The translations under genes were made by a program, and so were the position numbers. Positions 1 through 5,528 of a DNA stretch of 6,314 nucleotides are shown here, one piece after another (within the stretch, counting starts at the first letter, position 1; each line of letters starts with the position of its first letter). Source of the DNA: Pseudomonadota bacterium (GTDB taxonomy: Bacteria > Pseudomonadota > Alphaproteobacteria > Acetobacterales > Acetobacteraceae); assembly GCA_023390705.1 (NCBI GenBank), contig JAEWCI010000602.1:1-6314 (forward strand). The letters run 5' to 3'. The notes below the pieces were generated by a model. That model worked only from the letters and a program-made list of their open reading frames with translations, did no database searches and had not been told where the DNA came from.

Positions 1-369
1 CACCCTGCAGAACAGCGCCCAGCCGGTGGCGGCGACGCAGAGGCTGCCGAGCAGCCGCACCGCCGGCACGCTATCGCCCAGCAGGGCGATCGCCGCCGCG
101 AAGACCGCGGGCGCCCCGACCGGGTGCATGTCCCACACCGCCACCAGCGGCCAGCCGCCGCGCAGCCATTCCCGCGCCTGGAGCAGGTAGAGGGATTCGT
201 CCCAGTCGATGACCGAGGGCGTCAGCCCCACCGCCCGCAGCGCCAGCGTCGCCGCCAGCAGCAGCAACGGCACGGCAGCCACCGCAGCGGCGGCACGGCG
301 TGCCCGGAAGCCGGAAGCGAAGGCGGGGGTCAGGGGCGGGGCGGCGATGGTGGGAAGGCCGGTGCTCAT
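1..369 (-). CDS. GT39-type membrane glycosyltransferase (ArnT/PMT-like), N-terminal part, cut by window edge
   Basis: The minus strand reads from an ATG at 369 through 123 open codons to base 1, so the C-terminus lies outside the window. Residues 1-30 are a basic, Arg/Ala-rich cytoplasmic head. A hydrophobic segment follows at about 31-50, then a loop with DWDES (55-59), AREWLRGGW (65-73) and HPVGAP (82-87). Two more hydrophobic stretches lie at about 84-98 and 101-120. An acidic DE pair in the first periplasmic loop after the first membrane helix, followed by an HP-containing motif, is the hallmark of GT39/ArnT/PMT enzymes, where the Asp is catalytic. These multi-pass proteins move a sugar from a polyprenyl-phosphate carrier to an acceptor on the periplasmic side. 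Family members are usually 450-600 residues, so most is missing. The gene is divergent from the polysaccharide operon. The family call is fairly safe; donor and acceptor cannot be told. No strong ribosome site precedes the ATG (only AAGAA). Confidence 0.82.
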   Translation of the reverse strand, partial: MSTGLPTIAAPPLTPAFASGFRARRAAAAVAAVPLLLLAATLALRAVGLTPSVIDWDESLYLLQAREWLRGGWPLVAVWDMHPVGAPAVFAAAIALLGDSVPAVRLLGSLCVAATGWALFCRV

Positions 370-641
370 GTTTCTTGGCGCCGGAAGGACCGGCCGTGAG
401 GAAACGGCGGGGCGCGCCGTCGCATAGTTGAACCAGGCCGGAGCAGCCGGCAACCCGTTGGTTCGTCACCCTCCAGCAACCGGAATCCTGCCATGCCGTG
501 GCTGCCTCCTGGCTGCGGGAAACGGGCAATGCTCCCGGAAGCCTGCCTGCCCCGGCCAGGCGCCGTTCTCACGGCTTCCACCGGGGCATGGAACAAGGCT
601 GCACGGGCATTCTGGCTATTTCGTGGCCCGGGCGGAAATTC

Positions 642-665
642 CCGGGGCGGGAAACCCATCCCCGG
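642..665. repeat. Inverted repeat / stem-loop in the operon leader region
   Basis: CCGGGG at 642-647 pairs perfectly with CCCCGG at 660-665. Inside it GGG (649-651) pairs with CCC (655-657) around an AAA triloop, with a small internal loop (C648 opposite A658-T659). This gives nine G-C pairs in 24 bases. No T-run follows on either strand, so it is not a standard intrinsic terminator. It lies about 200 bases upstream of the initiating transferase and could be an operator-like dyad or an RNA structure. Chance hairpins are common in DNA this rich in G and C. Confidence 0.35.
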
Positions 666-762
666 ATCAATGTCCCTCCGCCACATTTTGGCCTCAACCC
701 GGTCGCAAAGCCGTCCCGGCCGCCCGCCATCCTGCAACCGTCGCCAAGGTGAACCTGTCGCG

Positions 763-781
763 GGGCCGTGCGGAACGGCCC
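763..781. repeat. Inverted repeat / stem-loop upstream of the initiating transferase
   Basis: GGGCCGT at 763-769 is the exact reverse complement of ACGGCCC at 775-781, with a five-base loop GCGGA. The right arm could instead pair with GCCG a few bases downstream, so two alternative folds are possible. The dyad lies about 80 bases before the ATG at 862, where a repressor or activator site or a leader RNA element would be plausible. There is no T-tract. Its function is unknown and it may be chance. Confidence 0.3.
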
Positions 782-850
782 GTGCCGGGTGCCAGGGCGG
801 CGGGGGAAGATGGGACCGCACCCACACAGCGGGCCACAGCCTGGGGTTAC

Positions 851-855
851 AGAGG
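851..855 (+). promoter_or_regulatory. Candidate ribosome binding site for the start at 862
   Basis: AGAGG lies six bases before the ATG at 862, a normal Shine-Dalgarno distance. A rival site, GGGAG at 953-957, lies six bases before an in-frame ATG at 964 and is at least as good. These two sites are the basis for the two possible N-termini of the sugar transferase (266 or 232 residues). Confidence 0.4.
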
Positions 856-861
856 TTGTCC

Positions 862-1662
862 ATGTCTGGCCTGATTTCGAGCCGGTTTCCGGCATCCGTG
901 CAGGCTTCCAAGCGCTCGCGCCGGATGCGCGGCCGTGAACTGGCCGTCCGGCGGGAGATGACGATGCTCCCGGTCGCCGCCGGCGAGGTGGCGGTGGCCA
1001 GCCCGCATGGCCTGCCGGTCCGCGATGACGGCCCGGCGCTGCGTGAGGCCCTGTATCCGAATCTGAAGCGCGCGATGGATGTGCTGGGTGCCGGCTCCCT
1101 GCTGCTGCTGGCCCTGCCCTTCTTCCTGGTCGTCTCCCTGCTGGTGAGGCTGGATGGCGGCCCCGCCTTCTTCGGCCACCAGCGCGTCGGCCGCGGCGGC
1201 CGGTCCTTCGCCTGCCTGAAATTCCGCTCCATGGTGGTGGACAGTGACCGTGCCCTGGCCGAGCTGCTGGAGCGCGACCCGGCCGCCCGTGCCGAATGGG
1301 ACGCCACCCGCAAGCTGAAGCGCGACCCGCGCGTCACCTGGATCGGCCGCTTCCTGCGCGCCACCAGCCTCGACGAGCTGCCGCAGCTCATCAACGTGCT
1401 GCGGGGCGAGATGTCGCTGGTCGGCCCGCGCCCGGTGGTCCAGCGGGAGCTGACCCAGCACTACGGCCTGGCCGCCGAGCACTACCTCTCGGTCCGCCCT
1501 GGCATCACCGGCCTGTGGCAGGTCAGCGGCCGCAGCGACACCAGCTACGCCCAGCGCGTGGCGCTGGACGTGGCCTATGCCACCCGCCCCTCGCTGCTGA
1601 CCGACCTGCGCATCCTGCTGCGCACCCCGGCGGTCGTGCTGCTGCGCCGCGGCGCCTACTAG
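862..1662 (+). CDS. Initiating sugar transferase, short ExoY-like polyprenyl-phosphate sugar-1-phosphate transferase
   Basis: This enzyme would start the repeat unit by moving a hexose-1-phosphate from a nucleotide sugar to undecaprenyl phosphate at the inner membrane. With the ATG at 862 it has 266 residues. After a variable, basic N-terminus comes KRAMDVLGAG (69-78), a single hydrophobic segment (about 74-96, with Pro86 as a likely break for a re-entrant helix), then GHQRVGRGGRSFACLKFRSM (105-124), TSLDELPQLINVL (168-180), MSLVGPRPVV (184-193) and RPGITGLWQVSGRS (212-225). Asp171-Glu172 match the catalytic DE dyad known from PglC-type monotopic transferases. The four-helix N-terminal domain of WbaP/CpsE-type enzymes is absent, so this is the short ExoY class. 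The codons before 958 use more A/T-ending codons than the rest, and a second good start exists at 964, so the N-terminus is uncertain. First gene of the plus-strand cluster. The sugar (galactose, glucose or other) cannot be told. Confidence 0.9.
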   Translation: MSGLISSRFPASVQASKRSRRMRGRELAVRREMTMLPVAAGEVAVASPHGLPVRDDGPALREALYPNLKRAMDVLGAGSLLLLALPFFLVVSLLVRLDGGPAFFGHQRVGRGGRSFACLKFRSMVVDSDRALAELLERDPAARAEWDATRKLKRDPRVTWIGRFLRATSLDELPQLINVLRGEMSLVGPRPVVQRELTQHYGLAAEHYLSVRPGITGLWQVSGRSDTSYAQRVALDVAYATRPSLLTDLRILLRTPAVVLLRRGAY

Positions 1663-1685
1663 GCTATATCCCCTTTCCAGGCCGG

Positions 1686-1769
1686 GGGCGGGACCTTCCC
1701 GCCCGGACCACAGGCATGGGCCGCGGGCCCCTTCTGGGGCCCCCGGCACGCGCAGATGGGCGCGTGCCG
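1686..1769. other. Cluster of three perfect stem-loops between the sugar transferase and flippase genes
   Basis: Three perfect inverted repeats sit in 84 bases. First: GGGCGGGA 1686-1693 with TCCCGCCC 1697-1704 (8 bp, loop CCT). Second: GGGCCCC 1725-1731 with GGGGCCC 1736-1742 (7 bp, loop TTCT). Third: CGGCACGCGC 1744-1753 with GCGCGTGCCG 1760-1769 (10 bp, loop AGATGG). The second and third are separated by one base and could stack. None is followed by a T-run on either strand, so a textbook intrinsic terminator is not supported. Likely roles are transcript stabilisation, processing or partial attenuation that lowers expression of the downstream genes relative to the initiating transferase. 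The third ends just before an AAGGG motif (1771-1775). The pairing is seen directly; the role is inferred. Confidence 0.55.
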
Positions 1770-1792
1770 CAAGGGATGGACAGTATCGTAAC

Positions 1793-3316
1793 ATGACCGA
1801 GACGGCCGAAGCCCGCACCAGCGGACGGCGCATGTTGGCCGGCGTGCTGTGGAACGGGATGGGACGCGGCCTACCGCTGCTGCTGGCCCTGGTCCTGACG
1901 CCCATCCTGGTCGGCCAGCTCGGCCTGGAACGCTGGGGCCTGTTCACCCTGGCGCTGGCCCTGGTCGGGGTGTTCGGCATCTTCGACCTCGGCGTCGGCG
2001 CCGCCCTGACCAGGGCGCTGTCCGAACGGATCGGCGCCGGCGAGGGGGAAGGGGCCGCGGCGCTGACCGCCTCGGCCCTGGTCACCCTGGCGGGGCTCAG
2101 CCTGCTCGGCGCCGCGGCGCTGTTCCTGGCCATGCCGGCGCTGGTGCACAGCGTGCTGAACGTGCCGCCCGCCCTGCGGGAGGAGACTGTCGCCGCGTTG
2201 CGGGTGCTGGCCTGCGCCGCGCCGCTGGTGGTGCTGAACGCCGCGCTGTGGGGCGTGCTGGCGGCCTACCAGAGATTCCGCGCGGCCAACCTGGTCACCA
2301 TCCCGGTCAGCATCCTCTACTATCTCGGCCCGGTGCTGGCCTTGCTGGTGTGGGACAGCCTCGTGGCGGTGATGCTGGCGCTGGTGGCCTGCCGGCTGGC
2401 CAATACGCTTTCCTATCTCTGGCTGGTCCGGCCCCTGCTGCCCGGGCTGTTCCGGCAGTGGCCGCGCCTGGCCCCTGCCCTGCCGCTGCTGCGCATGGGC
2501 GGCTGGATGACCTTTTCCGGCACGCTCGGCCAGGCGCTGATCTATGCCGACCGCTTCCTGATCGGCGCCATGCTGACGCTTCAGGCTGTCGCCTTCTATG
2601 CCACGCCGCTCGACCTCGTGCTGCGCTTCTGGATTTTGCCGGTGGCGGTGGCGAATACGCTGGTCCCGGCCATGGCCTCGGCCTACCGGGCCATGCCGGA
2701 ACGGACCGCCGCCCTGCTGCATCGGGGCGGGCTGATGATCCTGGCGGTGTGCCTGCCCGCGGCGCTGCTGCTGCTGGCGGTCGCCGGGCCGGTGCTGCGG
2801 CTGTGGCTGGGCACGGAATTCGAAACGGGAAGCGCCATGGTGCTGCGCCTGCTTTGCCTCGGCATCCTGTTCAGTTGCCTGGCCTATGTACCGAACGCCC
2901 TGCTGGACGCCATCGGCCGGCCGGACCTCACGGCGCGGCTGATCCTGGCCGAAGCCGTCGTCTTCCTGCCGCTGACCGCGCTGCTGCTGTGGCTGGGCCT
3001 CGGCATCGAGGGCGCAGCGGCCGGCTTCGCCCTGCGCTGCGCCCTGGATTGCGCCGGCAAGCTGTGGCTGGTGGCGCGCATCTACCCCGCCGCCGCCGGC
3101 GCGGTGCGGCGCTTGGCATGGCCCCTGGCGGTGGCCGGGCTGGGGCTGGCCCTGCTGGTGCCGGTGCAAGGCTGGCAGGCCCAGGCGGTGCTGGGGGCGC
3201 TGACGCTGGCGGCCTGCCTCGGTGCCGTGCTCGCCACGCTGGATGCGACGGAGCGCGCCGATCTGCTCACCCTCTTGCGGGACCCGTACGCCGCGCTGCG
3301 CCGGGGCAAGGCATGA
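1793..3316 (+). CDS. Wzx-like lipid-linked oligosaccharide flippase (MOP superfamily, polysaccharide biosynthesis protein)
   Basis: The protein has 507 residues and about 14 predicted membrane segments (near 26-42, 50-70, 90-113, 134-158, 168-187, 189-214, 240-262, 272-297, 312-333, 352-373, 383-405, 407-430, 442-456, 463-485), as usual for Wzx/RfbX flippases. Family-like landmarks are GVLWNGMGRG (17-26), LGLERWGLFTL (43-53), FDLGVGAALTRALSE (64-78), the charged YADRFLIG (251-258) in the middle of the protein, and IEGAAAGFALR (405-415). Such proteins move undecaprenyl-diphosphate-linked repeat units from the cytoplasmic to the periplasmic face. The ATG at 1793 is the first start in frame after the preceding gene; another lies at 1832. 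The ribosome site is poor: AAGGG at 1771-1775 is 17 bases away. The stop overlaps the next start by four bases (ATGA, 3313-3316). The call rests on topology and motifs; substrate is unknown. Another MOP-family transporter is possible but the context argues against it. Confidence 0.88.
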   Translation: MTETAEARTSGRRMLAGVLWNGMGRGLPLLLALVLTPILVGQLGLERWGLFTLALALVGVFGIFDLGVGAALTRALSERIGAGEGEGAAALTASALVTLAGLSLLGAAALFLAMPALVHSVLNVPPALREETVAALRVLACAAPLVVLNAALWGVLAAYQRFRAANLVTIPVSILYYLGPVLALLVWDSLVAVMLALVACRLANTLSYLWLVRPLLPGLFRQWPRLAPALPLLRMGGWMTFSGTLGQALIYADRFLIGAMLTLQAVAFYATPLDLVLRFWILPVAVANTLVPAMASAYRAMPERTAALLHRGGLMILAVCLPAALLLLAVAGPVLRLWLGTEFETGSAMVLRLLCLGILFSCLAYVPNALLDAIGRPDLTARLILAEAVVFLPLTALLLWLGLGIEGAAAGFALRCALDCAGKLWLVARIYPAAAGAVRRLAWPLAVAGLGLALLVPVQGWQAQAVLGALTLAACLGAVLATLDATERADLLTLLRDPYAALRRGKA

Positions 3317-4386
3317 AACCCATCCTTATCAACGGCCGCTTCCTCACCCAGCGGGTCACCGGCGTGCAACGCTTCGCGCTGGAGGTGACGCGCGCCATAG
3401 ACGCGGCGATCGGCGCCGGCGAATGGCCGGCGGAGACGCGCCTGCTCCGGCCGCCGGGCGAAGCTGCCTCGCCTTGGGAGAACCTGCCCGCGGAGGTGGT
3501 CGGCCGCCATGGCGGCCAGGCCTGGGAGCAGTTGGACCTGCCGCGCCAGTTGCGGGGCGGGGTGCTGCTCAGCCTGGGCAACACCGCGCCGCTGCTGGCC
3601 GGGCGGCGACAGGCGGTGGTGATCCATGACGCCGGCGTCTTCGACACGCCGGAAAGCTACTCCTGGCAGTTCCGCGCCTGGTACCGGCTGCTGCACCACG
3701 GGCTGGCGCGCAGCGGGGCGAAGATCCTGACCGTCTCGGAATTCTCCCGTGGTCGGCTGGCGGAGCGGCTGCGGCTGGACCCCACCCGTATCGGCGTCCT
3801 GCCGGAAGGCGGCGAGCATATCCTGCGCGCGCCGGCCGATGCCGGCATCCTGGCCCGGCACGGGCTGCAACCCGGGCGCTACGCGCTGGCGGTGGGCAAC
3901 CCGGCGGCGCATAAGAACCTCGCCCTGTTGCAGGCGGCCGCCGGGCTGCTGGCGGCACGCGGGCTGACCCTGGCCCTGGCCGGCGCCGCCGATGCCGCGG
4001 TGTTCCGCCGCACGGAAGGCGGGCCCGCCGCTATCGCCCTTGGCCGGGTCAGCGATGCCGAATTGCGGGCGCTGTACGAACAGGCGCTCTGCCTGGTCTT
4101 CCCCTCCCGCTACGAAGGCTTCGGCCTGCCGCCGCTGGAGGCGATGACCTGCGGCTGCCCGGTGCTGGCGGCGCGCTCCGGCGCGGTGCCGGAGGTCTGC
4201 GGCGAGGCCGCCTTGTGGTTCGATGCCGCCTCGCCGGAAAGCCTGACGGCCGCCCTGGCGCGGCTGCTGGAGGAAGAGGGCCTGCTGCCGCAATTGCGCC
4301 GCGCCGGCCTGCTACGTGCGGCGCAGTTCACCTGGCCCCGCGCCGCCGCCGTGCTGCGCGAGCAACTGGAGTCCCTGGCGCGATGA
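3313..4386 (+). CDS. GT4-family glycosyltransferase (GT-B fold)
   Basis: A 357-residue cytoplasmic retaining glycosyltransferase. The N-terminal domain begins MKPILINGRF and has TGVQRFALEV (16-25), the glycine-containing acceptor-side loop typical of GT4 enzymes. VVIHDAGVF (102-110) and TVSEFSRGRL (140-149) follow. The C-terminal donor domain has AVGNPAAHKN (193-202, with Lys201 expected to contact the donor phosphate) and FPSRYEGFGLPPLEAMTCG (263-281), which contains the E-x7-E pair Glu268/Glu276. GAVPEVCGEAALWFD (290-304) completes the usual GT4 ending. Length is normal. The start at 3313 overlaps the flippase stop in ATGA, with GGGG six bases upstream. The same frame stays open far upstream through the flippase gene because of high GC, but those codons encode no plausible domain. 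It likely adds one sugar to the lipid-linked intermediate; mannosyl-, rhamnosyl- or glucosyltransfer cannot be told apart. Confidence 0.9.
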   Translation: MKPILINGRFLTQRVTGVQRFALEVTRAIDAAIGAGEWPAETRLLRPPGEAASPWENLPAEVVGRHGGQAWEQLDLPRQLRGGVLLSLGNTAPLLAGRRQAVVIHDAGVFDTPESYSWQFRAWYRLLHHGLARSGAKILTVSEFSRGRLAERLRLDPTRIGVLPEGGEHILRAPADAGILARHGLQPGRYALAVGNPAAHKNLALLQAAAGLLAARGLTLALAGAADAAVFRRTEGGPAAIALGRVSDAELRALYEQALCLVFPSRYEGFGLPPLEAMTCGCPVLAARSGAVPEVCGEAALWFDAASPESLTAALARLLEEEGLLPQLRRAGLLRAAQFTWPRAAAVLREQLESLAR

Positions 4387-5528
4387 AGGTCGCGATCGTG
4401 CATGAATGGCTGGACAGCTACGCGGGTTCGGAACGCGTGGTGGAACAGCTTCTGGCCTGCTTCCCCCAGGCCGATCTCTTCACCCTGGTGGATTTCCTGC
4501 CGGAGGAACAGCGCGGCTTCCTCGGCGGCAGGCGGGCCACCACCAGCTTCATCCAGCGCCTGCCCGGCGCCCGCAAGCGCTTCCGCTGGTATCTCGGCCT
4601 GATGCCGCTGGCCGTGGAGCAGTTCGACCTCTCGGGCTACGACCTGGTGCTTTCCAGCAACCATGCCGTGGCCAAGGGCGCCATCACCGGGCCGGGGCAG
4701 CTCCATGTCAGCTATGTCCACAGCCCCATGCGCTATGCCTGGGATCTCCAGCACCAATACCTGCGGGAAGCCGGGCTGACCCGCGGCCTGAAGGGCGCCT
4801 ATACCCGCTGGCTGCTGCACCGGCTGCGGCTCTGGGACCAGTCCAGCGCCGCGCGGCCGGACGTGCTGGTGGCCAATTCCCGCTACATCGCGGAACGCAT
4901 CCGCAAGGTGTGGCGGCGCGAAGCGGAGGTGATCCACCCGCCGGTGGATGTCGAAGGCTTCGCCTTCCAGCGGGAGAAGCAGGGGCATTTCCTCATCGCC
5001 TCGCGCATGGTGCCGTACAAGCGGGTGGAGCTGGTGGTGGAGGCCTTCCGCCGGATGCCGCAGCACCGCCTGATCGTGCTGGGCGATGGCCCGAACATGC
5101 CGGCGGTGCGCGCCGCCGCCGGCGGGGCGCCGAATATCGAGATCCGCGGCCGTGCCGGACAAGCGGAGCTGGTGCGGCTGACCCAGTCGGCGCGCGCCTG
5201 CGTCTTCGCCGCCGAGGAGGATTTCGGCATCGCCACCGTCGAGGCCCAGGCCTGCGGCACGCCGGTGCTGGCCTTCGGCAAGGGCGGCGCGCGGGATATC
5301 CTGCGCACCCCGCCGCATCCGCGCCCCACCGGCTTGTTCTTCGCCGAGCAGAGCGCCGAGGCCATCATCGCCGCCGTCGCGGAATTCGAAGCCACGCCCA
5401 TCGCCCCCGAGGATTGCCGCGACAACGCGCTGCGCTTCAGCCGCGAGCGGTTCCGCGAAGCGATCCTTTCCCTGGTCGAGCGCGAGATGCCGGCACCGCG
5501 GGTGCGACAGATGGAAGCCGCCGCATGA
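4383..5528 (+). CDS. GT4-family glycosyltransferase, WbaZ/mannosyltransferase-like
   Basis: A 381-residue GT-B enzyme. The N-terminus MKVAIVHEWLDSYAGSERVV (1-20) gives the first strand and the glycine-bearing loop. SFIQRLPGARKRFRWYLGLM (55-74), EQFDLSGYDLVLSSNHAVAK (79-98) and SYVHSPMRYAWDLQHQYL (110-127) strongly resemble, from memory, GT4 proteins annotated as WbaZ-like mannosyltransferases of O-antigen and exopolysaccharide loci. The donor domain shows ASRMVPYKRVELVVEAF (206-222, Lys213 as donor phosphate contact), VLGDGP (232-237) and AAEEDFGIATVEAQACGTPV (276-295) with the E-x7-E pair Glu279/Glu287. It is not a duplicate of the preceding GT4 gene: the N-terminal domains share little. The start overlaps the previous stop in ATGA; GGAG lies 11 bases upstream. 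Role inferred: extension of the lipid-linked repeat unit in the cytoplasm, probably from a GDP- or UDP-sugar. The mannose assignment is only suggestive. Confidence 0.9.
   Translation: MKVAIVHEWLDSYAGSERVVEQLLACFPQADLFTLVDFLPEEQRGFLGGRRATTSFIQRLPGARKRFRWYLGLMPLAVEQFDLSGYDLVLSSNHAVAKGAITGPGQLHVSYVHSPMRYAWDLQHQYLREAGLTRGLKGAYTRWLLHRLRLWDQSSAARPDVLVANSRYIAERIRKVWRREAEVIHPPVDVEGFAFQREKQGHFLIASRMVPYKRVELVVEAFRRMPQHRLIVLGDGPNMPAVRAAAGGAPNIEIRGRAGQAELVRLTQSARACVFAAEEDFGIATVEAQACGTPVLAFGKGGARDILRTPPHPRPTGLFFAEQSAEAIIAAVAEFEATPIAPEDCRDNALRFSRERFREAILSLVEREMPAPRVRQMEAAA

Larger units (their letters stand above)
370..861. other. Divergent intergenic region between the GT39 gene and the polysaccharide operon
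   Basis: This 492-base stretch separates two divergent genes and should hold both promoters. Open frames cross it on both strands, but their translations are low-complexity Pro/Arg/Gly/Cys-rich strings with no motif, signal peptide or good ribosome site. I regard it as non-coding. Visible structure includes a 9-bp hairpin at 642-665, a 7-bp hairpin at 763-781, an imperfect tandem pair (CCCGGGCGGAAATT at 627-640, CCCGGGGCGGGAAA at 641-654) and a 7-bp inverted repeat GGAAGCC/GGCTTCC (537-543 with 573-579). The region is somewhat less extreme in base composition around 605-625 and 680-690. I found no convincing sigma-70, sigma-54 or JUMPStart/ops element. Confidence 0.6.

Noticed and set aside
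424..453. Candidate minus-strand promoter for the GT39 gene (TTGCCG at 453-448, AACTAT at 429-424, 18-base spacing)
   Set aside because: Only about four of six and three of six matches to the sigma-70 boxes. Too weak to report as a feature, although its position 55-85 bases before the ATG would be reasonable.
428..874. Possible small plus-strand gene in the divergent region
   Set aside because: No ribosome site, no recognisable motif or membrane segment, and composition typical of a random GC-rich frame.
1725..1769. Rho-independent terminator after the sugar transferase gene
   Set aside because: The stems are strong, but no T-run follows on the plus strand or the minus strand, and the next gene is functionally linked and co-directional.
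1849..3312. A long plus-strand open frame that continues into the first GT4 gene and would give an 845-residue fusion
   Set aside because: Its first 488 codons lie in another frame over the flippase gene and translate to Gly/Ala/Arg/Pro-rich low-complexity sequence. The GT4 domain begins cleanly at the ATG at 3313 with the ATGA overlap.
366..5318. Several long minus-strand open frames opposite the plus-strand genes (for example over 847-2133, 1871-3169, 3082-4293, 4110-5318)
   Set aside because: They are mirror shadows of GC-rich codons. Translations are rich in Gln, Arg, Gly and His with no domain, and each opposes a gene with clear motifs.
3313..5528. Tandem duplication of the two GT4 genes
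   Set aside because: Apart from the common GT4 donor-site motifs, the N-terminal acceptor domains differ clearly, so they are separate family members rather than a recent duplication.
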